A DNA stretch of 64,000 nt from the NCBI RefSeq assembly GCF_000013445.1, contig NC_007796.1:124001-188000 (forward strand), read 5' to 3'. The notes beneath the pieces were generated by a model. That model was given only the letters and a program-made list of their open reading frames with translations, was not told the DNA's origin and made no database searches. Shown in pieces: positions 18,406 through 27,226 of the stretch (position 1 is the first letter of the stretch; each line of letters starts with the position of its first letter). The stretch is from Methanospirillum hungatei JF-1 (GTDB taxonomy: Archaea > Halobacteriota > Methanomicrobia > Methanomicrobiales > Methanospirillaceae). The position numbers and the translations under genes are program-made.

Positions 18406-19712
18406 GTCTGTCCATGTACAAAATTTAGAACTGAACGGATGATACCGTCCATATTCAGATACTCAAACTGTGAAAACCGACCGACCAGGGGGATGCCCCG
18501 GTTTTTGAAATATTCCCTGATTGTGGTGATATTTCTGATATAATCAAGATCATACACCACATATGCAAATTTATTCCGTGTTATTTGTGTGGCAATGACC
18601 CTATCCATCGTGAAAAGACCGAGAGAAGAGAGTGATGAGATGATATGATCCGTAACTTCTGCATCAGTCATGCGGGATATCTCATCACCTTCGTTGTAGG
18701 TGATCTCGGCAAGGATTGATGAACACCCATCAGGGGCGGTGGTATCTGAAAAGTTGGAGGGAAATGAGATCCGGTTCGCAAGAGAGGCACCGGCATCCGG
18801 AATATATGCCCATGAAAAGGGGGGAACAGTCCCTTGTATTCCGATCCCGATTGCCATAACCGAGTTATATTTCAGGTCAGCGACTGCTTTTCTCACCTCA
18901 TCGGGAATAGTATCAAGACATGGGATGAGATTTTGAAGGGGAATGGTGCTGATTATCTGGTCGGCTGACAGAGTACGTGTTCCATCAGAAACCACATACT
19001 GACCCTCCTGTCCTGATATTGAGCTGACCTGAAATCCGGTGAGAATGTTTTCTTTGATAGGGGCCGCAATGGCATGAATCAGCGCTTCAATCCCGCCAGT
19101 CACCGGGTATGAGAATACTGCCTGATGGGTATAGCCTTCGGTCTCTATTCCGACTGCAGACTTGATGATATCCTCAACAGGTGGTCGGGGAACTCTTCCC
19201 TCCATCCAGTGCGCCGACATGAGATGCGGGGGATAGTTCCAGATTTTTGTGTTGTAGGGGATCAGATATGCATCGGCAATACCTCTCCCGAAGGTCTGAA
19301 CTATCCACTCCTGGAAGTTTTGCGGGCTGTTATATTCACCTTTCTCCGAAGCGATGAGGGCTTTTATATACTCATGCAGGCAGGTGTAACAGTCTTCTTT
19401 TGGAAGCTCCGAGAGTGCATTTTCAAAGGGGTATTTGACATATCTTCCCTTATAGAGGATTTTGGTATTTCGAACCCTTTCAGCCCTGTTTTCACCAAGT
19501 ACATCGTGAATAAACGATAAAACCTCGATATCCCTTGAAAAGATAATATGCGATCCTCCGGTATCAAAGGTAAAGCCTTTTGTTTTTTGGGATCTGCACA
19601 ATCCTCCTGGACGTATCTCCTGCTCCAGAACGGTAACGTCCTTTCCTTGTAATGTAAGAATGCGTGCCAGTGTTAATCCACACAGCCCGCCGCCAAGTAT
19701 TAATGTCTTCAT
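18402..19712 (-). CDS. FAD-dependent oxidoreductase, protoporphyrinogen oxidase / UDP-galactopyranose mutase-like
   Basis: The 436-residue flavoprotein starts with the Rossmann dinucleotide motif LILGGGLCGLTLARIL and the following ExxxRPGGLCRS. The middle contains PYNTKIWNYPP and a SYPVTGGIEALIHAI stretch typical of the NAD(P)-binding_8/UDP-galactopyranose-mutase-like group. It is the first gene of an operon with two glycosyltransferases, so a role in supplying or modifying a nucleotide sugar or glycolipid is more likely than haem synthesis. That is inference from context. Confidence 0.82.
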   Translation of the reverse strand: MKTLILGGGLCGLTLARILTLQGKDVTVLEQEIRPGGLCRSQKTKGFTFDTGGSHIIFSRDIEVLSFIHDVLGENRAERVRNTKILYKGRYVKYPFENALSELPKEDCYTCLHEYIKALIASEKGEYNSPQNFQEWIVQTFGRGIADAYLIPYNTKIWNYPPHLMSAHWMEGRVPRPPVEDIIKSAVGIETEGYTHQAVFSYPVTGGIEALIHAIAAPIKENILTGFQVSSISGQEGQYVVSDGTRTLSADQIISTIPLQNLIPCLDTIPDEVRKAVADLKYNSVMAIGIGIQGTVPPFSWAYIPDAGASLANRISFPSNFSDTTAPDGCSSILAEITYNEGDEISRMTDAEVTDHIISSLSSLGLFTMDRVIATQITRNKFAYVVYDLDYIRNITTIREYFKNRGIPLVGRFSQFEYLNMDGIIRSVLNFVHGQT

Positions 19713-19861
19713 AATCTTGAAAATGGAATGGTGATTTTTGCTAAACCATGCATAATTCGGGATATCATGATATCATATCTTCAATATGTCAATACATGTA
19801 TGACATATAACACAAAAAAAAGACTGCCGGAATTTATGAGATATCAGAAGATCGGGAGATA

Positions 19862-20500
19862 TCAGAATCTGTCTTCAGCTTCATATTTCTCTTTTCGGGG
19901 ATTTAACCCAATAATCCTGCTATTATGTATGTTTGTAAGTGACTGCCTGATGAGATCGACAACACCTGTCTCAATTATCTCTCCATGTCCTGGATAGATA
20001 ATATGAAATTTTTTCTTTGCCAGTTCTTCAAATCCGTGAACAAATGTTTTTTCATACGTGTTATCAGTACCCCAGATCATCACCGGAGTATCACCGGAGA
20101 AGAGAATTTCTTCTTCAGGGCAGTAAATGCAGACTGAATCAGATGTATGGCCTGGAATTGAAACAATTTCAAAATGATAGCGGCCACAGCTGATAACATC
20201 ACCGTCGGTCAGAATCTGGTCTATTCCGGTTGTATAAGGTGATGATGCGTACACTACCGCCTGAAACTCTTCTTTAATCTCTTTTATCAGACGTGCGTGA
20301 TCGTAATGATTATGGGTGAGTAGTATTTTGCTCACCGGGCTTTTGCCAATCTCTTTTTTTCTCTCACGCAGGAATTCGAGGATTGCCGGATCACATCCGG
20401 TGTCGATGAGCACCCCGCCATAAGCCGCTCCGTCACAACAGCACAGCCATACATTGGATGTGTACACAGCACTCTTCTCGGTAAGATTGAAAATCTCCAT
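19862..20500 (-). CDS. Metallo-beta-lactamase-fold hydrolase (paralogue 1)
   Basis: A 212-residue MBL-fold enzyme with the metal site motif LLTHNHYDHARL, a later SIPGHTSDSVC, a metal-bridging Asp in FSGDTPV, and a terminal YPGHGE. It resembles the hydroxyacylglutathione hydrolase-like group, but the substrate is unknown. It is a tandem paralogue of the gene at 20504-21103, separated by three bases. Both share an xNLTExSxxYTSNVW N-terminus. Confidence 0.88.
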   Translation of the reverse strand: MEIFNLTEKSAVYTSNVWLCCCDGAAYGGVLIDTGCDPAILEFLRERKKEIGKSPVSKILLTHNHYDHARLIKEIKEEFQAVVYASSPYTTGIDQILTDGDVISCGRYHFEIVSIPGHTSDSVCIYCPEEEILFSGDTPVMIWGTDNTYEKTFVHGFEELAKKKFHIIYPGHGEIIETGVVDLIRQSLTNIHNSRIIGLNPRKEKYEAEDRF

Positions 20501-20503
20501 CTC

Positions 20504-21103
20504 TTACACAATCCTGCTGTGGCGAATGTTCCGGAGTGACTCTTCCATCAGATGGGGGACTCTGTAGGTTATCTGATCTCCATGTCCGGGGTATATGGTC
20601 TTTACTTCAGCTGATACAAAGAGTTCATATGCGTCCAGAAATTGCGATGTAAACTCTCCGTCATGCGAGTAAATCCTCATAGGCACATCTCCGGAAAAGA
20701 GCAGTTGTTCCTCTTCGCAGAGAATACATACTGAGTCGTCACTGTGACCTGGTGCATAGACTGCAATACAGGTTTGCTCCCCGATCTGAATCTTCTGCCG
20801 GTCAGCAAGTGGCGTGATATTGTCATTTCTGCTGAGTGGGTGAGCATATACCTGCGGGCTGTATTTTTCTCTGATTTTTGGCAACATGCCGGCGTGATCA
20901 AAATGTGAATGGGTCAGGACAACCTGGTCGACGGGACGTTTCCCAAGACCGCACCTGATACTTTCAAGTGATTCAAGGATTGTCGGGTCCCGTCCGACGT
21001 CGATGAGCGTATTCAGGTCTGATAATGCATGATATGTCCCGCAGATATGCCAGACATTGGATGTGTAATACTCACTCTGTTCCGTCAGGTTTCGTACCAG
21101 CAT
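20504..21103 (-). CDS. Metallo-beta-lactamase-fold hydrolase (paralogue 2)
   Basis: A 199-residue MBL-fold enzyme with VLTHSHFDHAGM, APGHSDDSVC, FSGDVPM and a terminal YPGHGD. The N-terminus aligns with paralogue 1 (RNLTEQSEYYTSNVW), which supports this start. Its first 32 bases overlap the end of the upstream cheR-like gene in another frame, so the three genes are probably one transcript. Substrate unknown. Confidence 0.88.
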   Translation of the reverse strand: MLVRNLTEQSEYYTSNVWHICGTYHALSDLNTLIDVGRDPTILESLESIRCGLGKRPVDQVVLTHSHFDHAGMLPKIREKYSPQVYAHPLSRNDNITPLADRQKIQIGEQTCIAVYAPGHSDDSVCILCEEEQLLFSGDVPMRIYSHDGEFTSQFLDAYELFVSAEVKTIYPGHGDQITYRVPHLMEESLRNIRHSRIV

Positions 21104-21713
21104 AGATCTCTTTTTTCCTGAATATCTGTGCGTTCATGACAATCTGATCAAAGAGCCCGTTCAGTTCATCTGGAAGTTTCTGTGTGTGCTCATGAAGCAT
21201 AAAACCCCCCTGTTCAAGGGCATTGTAGAACATCTTCCAGACCTTTAGTCGCTCTTCAGCAGAGAAATGGAGCAGAACATTTTTACAGATGATCATGTGG
21301 ATGCCGGTTCTGATGGGTTCAAAGGTCAGGAGATCGTGTTTTTTAAACTCAACCGCATTGCGGATTTCATCGGATATATAGACATAGCCGGGATCTGTAG
21401 GATCTGTTCTGAAGTATGCCTGAAAAATCTCGGGAGGGATACGCTGGAGGTCCTTTTCAGGATATCGTCCGGTCCCGATTATCTGCACGTACTGGTTATA
21501 CGTGTCTATATCGGTTGCGTAAATCTTCACATTCCTGAAGAGATGTGGCCCCATCCGCTCCCGCAGAAGGATGGCAAAGGTATAGGGTTCCTGACCCATG
21601 GCACATCCGGCGCTCCAGATGGTTATGGTCCGTCTGCTTTGCACAAAGGGCAGAAAATGATCAATTGCAAGATTTAACGTCTGGGCATCGCGAAAGAAGA
21701 ATGTGAACGCCAT
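21072..21713 (-). CDS. CheR-type methyltransferase lacking the N-terminal domain
   Basis: SAM-dependent glutamate methyltransferase catalytic domain of 213 residues. Motifs seen are TFFFRD at the N-terminus, the SAM loop IWSAGCAMGQEPY, IYATDID and the later MIICKNVLLHFS. The usual CheR N-terminal helical domain (about 70 residues) is absent. The stop codon of the upstream tRNA methyltransferase is in frame only 16 codons before the ATG, so it cannot be encoded as an extension. It lies about 13 kb from the che operon, with no receptor gene near. It may be the chemotaxis CheR in shortened form or a stand-alone methylase. Confidence 0.85.
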   Translation of the reverse strand: MAFTFFFRDAQTLNLAIDHFLPFVQSRRTITIWSAGCAMGQEPYTFAILLRERMGPHLFRNVKIYATDIDTYNQYVQIIGTGRYPEKDLQRIPPEIFQAYFRTDPTDPGYVYISDEIRNAVEFKKHDLLTFEPIRTGIHMIICKNVLLHFSAEERLKVWKMFYNALEQGGFMLHEHTQKLPDELNGLFDQIVMNAQIFRKKEIYAGTKPDGTE

Positions 21714-21761
21714 GATAACCTTCTCTGTGTTTTTCTGCTCCGATATTGCATACCCTCCCGA

Positions 21762-22715
21762 TCACCTGATGACAAGTATCCGGCGGGTAAGACTTTTATG
21801 TACGCGTTGTTCGAAATATCCGATGATCTCACAATGCTGATGAGCCAGCGGTCTGATGTCCTGATGGGTGACCAGAACAGAATGGTTGCCCTTCTTCACC
21901 ACCCGCTTTATCTCAGTGAGTGCCTGATGATAGAGATCATTGAGCCCGTTTCCAATAATGGTAACCGACTGGCCGTACGGAAGATCTGATACCACGTGAT
22001 CGATGGAGTTATCAGGGAACGGGAGGTGTCGGGCATCAGCAACTCCGGCCATTGCAGCGGAGAGGTTTTTTCTGCTTCCTGCAATCATCTCACGGTCAGC
22101 ATCAGTTCCTGCTGCATTGCATCCGATAAGTGACGCTTCAATTAATGTCCCCCCTGTCCCACAGAACGGGTCAAGTATCCATTCACCGGGCAGGGCTCCA
22201 GACATATTAATGAGTGCCCGGATCATCCGCGGCATCATGACACCCGGGTGAAAGAATGGGCGGTTTCCCGGTTTTCTGGTATGATACGGGGACCGGTCAA
22301 GCTCCCAGGTGAGTTCTCCGAAGTAGCATCTTCCTCCTGCAATAACTACTCTGAAGACTCTTTCCGGTGATGAGACTGATACCCGCCCTTTCACATGGTA
22401 GCCGATCAGTCGTTCAAGTTCTCCGGATGATGCGTCCATACCATGGTCTGCCATCTTTTTGACTCTGCCGCAGAAGGGTTCGGGTGATGTGATATCGAGG
22501 TCCTCCAACATCTGTATAAAAGACTCTTTATCTGCCGGACATGTCCCGATATAGGTCATTGCCGCGTGAGTATAGGCAAACCGGTTTATGATTTCTATGG
22601 ATGGTGCCTCAGCAATCAGTACCTGGGTATTCTGTTCGAAGACCGGAAGAATTGCTTTTACTTCTTCTACGGGGATTGCCGGGTGCTCCCCGGATAATTC
22701 AAGGATGAGTTTCAC
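21762..22715 (-). CDS. tRNA (guanine-10-N2)-methyltransferase, Trm-G10/Trm11 type
   Basis: The 317-residue protein has an N-terminal THUMP-containing region (about 1-150) and a C-terminal Rossmann methylase. The SAM motif is in LDPFCGTGGTLIEA, followed by GTDADREMI and the N-methylase catalytic motif DLPYGQS. This architecture matches the archaeal enzyme making m2G/m2,2G at tRNA position 10. It lies upstream of the cheR-like gene on the same strand, separated by 48 bases. Confidence 0.9.
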   Translation of the reverse strand: MKLILELSGEHPAIPVEEVKAILPVFEQNTQVLIAEAPSIEIINRFAYTHAAMTYIGTCPADKESFIQMLEDLDITSPEPFCGRVKKMADHGMDASSGELERLIGYHVKGRVSVSSPERVFRVVIAGGRCYFGELTWELDRSPYHTRKPGNRPFFHPGVMMPRMIRALINMSGALPGEWILDPFCGTGGTLIEASLIGCNAAGTDADREMIAGSRKNLSAAMAGVADARHLPFPDNSIDHVVSDLPYGQSVTIIGNGLNDLYHQALTEIKRVVKKGNHSVLVTHQDIRPLAHQHCEIIGYFEQRVHKSLTRRILVIR

Positions 22716-22743
22716 TCATGCTCCTATGGAATATTGAAAAAAA

Positions 22744-23106
22744 TCAGGCGGCAAATGCATTTTCTATGGTAGAGAGGATGACTTCTTTAGTAAAGGGTTT
22801 TACAATATATCCCTTGGCACCAAGTGAGAGTGCCTCCTGTACATGAGAGGACTGCTCAGAGGCTGTGCACATAAGAACGCGGGCATCAGGATCAATCTCC
22901 CTGATCTTCTTTAAAGCTTCAAGACCGTTCATATCAGGCATCAGAATATCAAGAATCACCAGATCAGGTTTTACCTTTTCGTAGAGATCTATGGCAATCT
23001 GACCTGTTTCAGCCTCGCCGACGATCTCATGCCCTCCTTTTGTGGCCATGATACCAACAAGCCGCCTCATGTATCCTGCATCATCAACAAGGAGGATCCG
23101 CGCCAT
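22744..23106 (-). CDS. Stand-alone CheY-like receiver
   Basis: A single receiver domain of 120 residues with ILLVDDAGYMRR, phosphoacceptor Asp in LVILDILMPDMNG and the switch Lys in YIVKPF. It resembles the cheY at 2329 and is encoded before the tRNA methyltransferase and cheR-like genes on the same strand. The cognate kinase is not evident. Interaction with the chemosensory system is possible but unproven. Confidence 0.92.
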   Translation of the reverse strand: MARILLVDDAGYMRRLVGIMATKGGHEIVGEAETGQIAIDLYEKVKPDLVILDILMPDMNGLEALKKIREIDPDARVLMCTASEQSSHVQEALSLGAKGYIVKPFTKEVILSTIENAFAA

Positions 23107-23174
23107 GTACTTTGTACTTTTTCTGCAGAAACGTTTAAGCGTTGTGATAGGTGAGGAGAGAATGAGGGGAGGGG

Positions 23175-24311
23175 TTATCCCCCTAGAATAGATTCGAAGA
23201 ACCCTTTCTTTTCATTTCCGGATCCTCCCGGGTTTTTTTTACCTTCAAGTTCGAGGATCTTTTCGTAGAGTTCCTTTAGTTCTCCGCTTACATGTTTTGG
23301 GATGGTGACTTCGACCTCAACCAGAAGATCTCCAGGTCTGCCCCTTTTTCTGACTCCCTCTCCTGATATCCGAAGTTTTTTGCCTCCCTGAGTTCCTGCA
23401 GGGACCTTAACCTCCAGATGTCTGCGGTCTATGGTGGTAACCTCAACAGTGGTTCCAAGCACTGCCTGAGCCGGGGTTATCTGAATCTTCGTCAGGAGGG
23501 TATCGCCATCACGATGGAACCGGGGCTCTGGTTTGACATGTATTTCAATATACAGGTCACCATTTGGTGCTCCATGATCCCCGGCCTCTCCATATCCCTC
23601 AAGACGGAGACGCATGCCGGTATCTACTCCGGGGGGGATATGGACTGAAACCTTTCTTCTGACTTTCTCATGTCCGGACCCTTTACATTTGGAACATGGT
23701 TTTTCTGCAACCTTCCCCTTGCCATGACAGAAATCACAGGTGGATTGTCTGACAAAATTTCCGAACGGGGTCTGGGTTGCCTGCCGGATCTGTCCAGTTC
23801 CTCCGCATTTTGGACAATTCTTTGTCTTTTTCGTCTCTGAACCTGTACCGTCACAGGTTGTACAGGATTCAGCATGCATGACCTCTATCTCACGGTCTGC
23901 ACCAAATACAGCATCCCGAAGGGAGACTTCGATCCGCATGAGAAGATCGTCTCCCCGTCTTGGGCCCCGCTGACGTCCGAATCCCCCGAAAATATCCCCT
24001 GCAAAGTCAAAGATATCACCAAAACCGGAGAAGTCGGCGTTGAATCCTCCGCCATATCCTCCACCGCCATACGATCCTTTTGAGGCGTTGGTAAAGGCTT
24101 CATGTCCCATCCGGTCATACTGCTGTCGCTTCTGTGCATCGGACAGGACACTGTATGCCTCGTTAATTTCTTTGAATTTGTCCTCTGCTCCCGGATCTTT
24201 ATTCACATCCGGATGATATTTTCGGGCCAGGCCCCGGTATGCCTTTTTAATCTCGGTATCATCGGCATTGCGGGACACGCCAAGGATATCGTAGTAATCT
24301 CCCGCAGCCAT
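23175..24311 (-). CDS. dnaJ: DnaJ (Hsp40) co-chaperone
   Basis: Stimulates DnaK ATPase and delivers clients. The 378-residue protein is a class I DnaJ: J-domain (1-70) with HPD in KYHPDVN; a Gly/Phe-rich region (about 75-115); a zinc-binding domain with four CxxCxGxG units ([32 protein letters not shown]); and the C-terminal substrate domains. It lies nine bases after dnaK. In archaea this trio is generally considered of bacterial origin (established view for mesophilic methanogens). Confidence 0.97.
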   Translation of the reverse strand: MAAGDYYDILGVSRNADDTEIKKAYRGLARKYHPDVNKDPGAEDKFKEINEAYSVLSDAQKRQQYDRMGHEAFTNASKGSYGGGGYGGGFNADFSGFGDIFDFAGDIFGGFGRQRGPRRGDDLLMRIEVSLRDAVFGADREIEVMHAESCTTCDGTGSETKKTKNCPKCGGTGQIRQATQTPFGNFVRQSTCDFCHGKGKVAEKPCSKCKGSGHEKVRRKVSVHIPPGVDTGMRLRLEGYGEAGDHGAPNGDLYIEIHVKPEPRFHRDGDTLLTKIQITPAQAVLGTTVEVTTIDRRHLEVKVPAGTQGGKKLRISGEGVRKRGRPGDLLVEVEVTIPKHVSGELKELYEKILELEGKKNPGGSGNEKKGFFESILGG

Positions 24312-24320
24312 TTTTTATAC

Positions 24321-26153
24321 TCACTCCTTCTTTTCAGTGAAGTCTGCATCCACGACATTGTCATCAGAAGCAGAGGAGGAGCTGCCCTCTCCTTTCTGTG
24401 CTGCCTGCTCTGCCTGGACTTTCTGATATATCTTGGTGGTAACTTTAAAGACTGCCTCGGTCAGTTCTTCCATCTGTTTTTTAATGGCGTCAGAATCTGT
24501 TCCTTCAAGAGCAGTCTTCATCTTTGCGATCTGGTCCTGGATGTTTGTCTTGTCTTCCTCTTCGATCTTATCTTCACTCTCTTTCAGAAGCTTTTCTGCA
24601 GAGAAGACAGCCATATCTGCGTTATTGCGGATCTCAATCTCTTCTTTCTTCTTGTTGTCTTCCTCTTCAAACTTCTTGGCATCATCGACCATACGCTTGA
24701 TCTCATCATCAGAGAGTTTCTTACTGCCTTTGATGGTGATCGCCTGTTCATTCCCGGTTCCAAGATCTTTTGCCGTGACATGGATGATACCATTGGCATC
24801 AATGTCAAAGGTGACTTCGATCTGCGGGATACCACGAGGTGCCGGAGGGATACCGGTCAACATGAACCGTCCCAGGGTAAAGTTGTCATTTGCAAGTTTT
24901 CGTTCTCCCTGCACGACATGGATCTCAACAGATGTCTGATTATCTGCTGCAGTTGAGAATATCTGACTCTTTTTGGTCGGGATTGTTGTGTTTCTGTCGA
25001 TGATTGGGGTTGCAATGCCACCAAGTGTCTCAATGGACAAGGTCAGCGGAGTAACATCAAGGAGTACGATGTCACTCGTTTCACCGGCAAGTACGCCTCC
25101 CTGAATTGCAGCACCCACTGCAACACACTCATCAGGATTGATGCCTTTATCCGGTTCCTTTCCAAGAAGTTCCTTGACTTTCTGCTGGACAATTGGAACA
25201 CGGGTTGAACCACCGACAAGCAGGACACGGTCAATCTCTGATGGCTTGAGTCCTGAGTCGGAGAGTGCCTGCTTCACCGGTCCAATAGTACTCTCGACAA
25301 GGTCGGAGATGAGCTGTTCAAACTGGGCACGGGTCAGGTCGATGTCAAGGAATTTTGGCCCTGATGAATCGGTGGTGATGTAGGGCAGGTTGACATTGGT
25401 CTTCTGTTTTTGTGAGAGTTCTATCTTGGCATTCTCTGCTGCATCACGAAGACGCTGCATTGCCATTGGATCTTTTGAAAGGTCAATACCCTCTTTCTTT
25501 TTGAATTCGGCAACGAGGTAATCGATGATTCGCTTGTCAAAGTCATCGCCACCAAGATGGTTATTTCCCGAAGTTGCCTTTACTTCAAAGACACCATCAC
25601 CAAGGGTCAGGATAGAGACATCGAAGGTCCCACCACCAAGATCGTAGACGAGGACGGTGTGATCATCTTCTTTGTCAATACCATATGCCAGTGCCGATGC
25701 GGTCGGCTCGTTGATGATACGAAGAACTTCAAGCCCTGCAATCGTTCCTGCATCCTTGGTTGCCTGTCTTTGTGCATCGTTAAAGTATGCAGGGACAGTA
25801 ATGACTGCCTTTTTGATCTCTTCCCCAAGGTATGCTTCTGCATCGGCTTTCATCTTCTGCAAAATCATTGCAGAGATCTCCTGAGGGGTAAAGCTCTTCC
25901 CGTTGAGTTCGATCTTTTTGGAAGTTCCCATATCACGTTTAACAGATATGACGGTGTTCTTGTGATTGGTGATCGCCTGACGTTTTGCAAGGCTTCCAAC
26001 AAGCCGCTCACCCTCTTTTGTGAATGCAACAACAGACGGAGTGGTTCTGCCTCCTTCTGCATTGGGGATAACGACTGGTTTTCCACCCTCCATGATAGCC
26101 ATACAGGAGTTCGTTGTTCCAAGATCGATACCGAGAATTTTTTCGCTTGCCAT
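24321..26153 (-). CDS. dnaK: DnaK (Hsp70) chaperone
   Basis: ATP-driven chaperone of 610 residues. The N-terminal ATPase domain shows [31 protein letters not shown] and [13 protein letters not shown]; the substrate-binding domain begins after [17 protein letters not shown]. The C-terminal lid is followed by a Ser-rich tail ending in ADFTEKKE. It is the middle gene of the grpE-dnaK-dnaJ operon, 24 bases after grpE. Confidence 0.98.
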   Translation of the reverse strand: MASEKILGIDLGTTNSCMAIMEGGKPVVIPNAEGGRTTPSVVAFTKEGERLVGSLAKRQAITNHKNTVISVKRDMGTSKKIELNGKSFTPQEISAMILQKMKADAEAYLGEEIKKAVITVPAYFNDAQRQATKDAGTIAGLEVLRIINEPTASALAYGIDKEDDHTVLVYDLGGGTFDVSILTLGDGVFEVKATSGNNHLGGDDFDKRIIDYLVAEFKKKEGIDLSKDPMAMQRLRDAAENAKIELSQKQKTNVNLPYITTDSSGPKFLDIDLTRAQFEQLISDLVESTIGPVKQALSDSGLKPSEIDRVLLVGGSTRVPIVQQKVKELLGKEPDKGINPDECVAVGAAIQGGVLAGETSDIVLLDVTPLTLSIETLGGIATPIIDRNTTIPTKKSQIFSTAADNQTSVEIHVVQGERKLANDNFTLGRFMLTGIPPAPRGIPQIEVTFDIDANGIIHVTAKDLGTGNEQAITIKGSKKLSDDEIKRMVDDAKKFEEEDNKKKEEIEIRNNADMAVFSAEKLLKESEDKIEEEDKTNIQDQIAKMKTALEGTDSDAIKKQMEELTEAVFKVTTKIYQKVQAEQAAQKGEGSSSSASDDNVVDADFTEKKE

Positions 26154-26177
26154 AATGAATTTCCTATATATGAATGA

Positions 26178-26729
26178 TTACTTCTGTTCGACTGGTGCTG
26201 TACCCTGCGAGACAACAACCTGGGCAGGACGGATCACTTTGTCCTGCAGGCAGTATCCTTTGCAGACCTGATCGCAGATAGTTCCCTCATCAACATCTGA
26301 TGGGATCATCGCGATCGCTTCATGGCGGGTTGGATCAAATTTTTCACCGACTGACTCGAATGATTCGATTCCCTGTCTCTTCATTACCTGAATCAGCAGC
26401 TTCTGTATCTGAGCAAGCCCTTCGTGTGCTCCGCCCTCTGCCTCTAAGGCACGGTCCAGACTGTCTGCCACTTCAAGCATGTCACGGGCAAATTGTCCGA
26501 TAGACTGAGCAATCCGTTGTTCTGTATCCCGGACGGAACGTTTTCTGAAATTTTCAAAGTCAGCTGCAAGCCGCAAATATTTGTCATTGAGGTCATCATA
26601 CTCTGACCGGAGTAGTTCAAGGGGACTTTTCTCCTCTTCCGGGGGTGATCCTTCCGGAATCAGGGCATCCTCTCCTTCCTGATTCATTTCTGATTTTTTC
26701 TCAAGATTGGTATCTGCGGAATCGTTCAT
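26178..26729 (-). CDS. grpE: GrpE nucleotide exchange factor
   Basis: Releases ADP from DnaK. The 183-residue protein has an acidic disordered N-terminus (1-40), a long coiled coil (about 45-110, with LAADFENFRKRS) and a C-terminal beta domain (about 120-183: GIESFESVGEKFDPTRHEA, VISQG-like VVVSQGTAPVEQK). It is the first gene of the heat-shock operon; the upstream AT-rich region supplies the promoter. Confidence 0.96.
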   Translation of the reverse strand: MNDSADTNLEKKSEMNQEGEDALIPEGSPPEEEKSPLELLRSEYDDLNDKYLRLAADFENFRKRSVRDTEQRIAQSIGQFARDMLEVADSLDRALEAEGGAHEGLAQIQKLLIQVMKRQGIESFESVGEKFDPTRHEAIAMIPSDVDEGTICDQVCKGYCLQDKVIRPAQVVVSQGTAPVEQK

Positions 26730-26756
26730 AGAGGTTCACCATAATTGTTGTAATGT

Positions 26757-26775
26757 GGTTCTATATATATGTATC
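26757..26775 (-). promoter_or_regulatory. TATA promoter of grpE-dnaK-dnaJ
   Basis: On the minus strand the sequence ACATATATATAGAACC lies about 30-45 bases before the grpE start. It is a strong TATA-box candidate for the heat-shock operon. Confidence 0.5.
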
Positions 26776-27226
26776 TCGTTCTACCTGATGTCTATGTATT
26801 AATGTATCATCACTGAAAATCTTAAATTCTCCAAATATCTCAATTAATCAAAATTTTAGCCATTAAAATCTAATAAAAATTATGCGAGAGTATTTACTTG
26901 AAGTTAGTGTAAAAGCATACTCATCTCCTTTGTATGAAACCCAAAAACGCGCCGGTAAAAAATCAAATAATAATGGTTTAAATTAGAAAATCTCTTTGCT
27001 ATATATCTTATTGATATACTCCCCGTCAACTGCGGGGAGGTATCGCACCATCGTGTCACCCGCAGGAATAGTGGTAACCTGCCATAAACGATTCGGTTTG
27101 AAATTCACAGAAAAAGTGCATATTGGATTTAAAAATCTTAATCTCCTGCAAATTCTTTCGCGCTCCAGTGGAAATGAAGGGGTCAGTTAATTCATATGCC
27201 CGAAACCGTCTGCACCCCCTCTCGTG
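26776..27226. other. Intergenic region of about 450 bases without a convincing gene
   Basis: AT-rich sequence between the grpE promoter and the end of the peptidase gene. A short frame on the plus strand (26996-27190) has no recognisable motif. The only clear structure is a perfect 7-bp hairpin, CTCCCCG (27019-27025) with CGGGGAG (27033-27039), and a weaker GCAGG/CCTGC pair at about 27062-27082. It may hold the remains of a mobile element end, but I cannot support that further. Confidence 0.4.

Noticed and set aside
24102-24956. Long 284-codon frame opposite dnaJ/dnaK
   Set aside because: It lies antisense to two certain genes and has a composition expected from codon bias of the sense strand; no domain is seen.
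27019-27039. Hairpin CTCCCCG/CGGGGAG as an IS200/IS605 end
   Set aside because: No TnpA or TnpB sequence is next to it, so it is only noted as a hairpin.
26996-27190. 64-codon plus-strand frame in the gap before the peptidase gene
   Set aside because: No motif and no ribosome site; composition is compatible with intergenic DNA.
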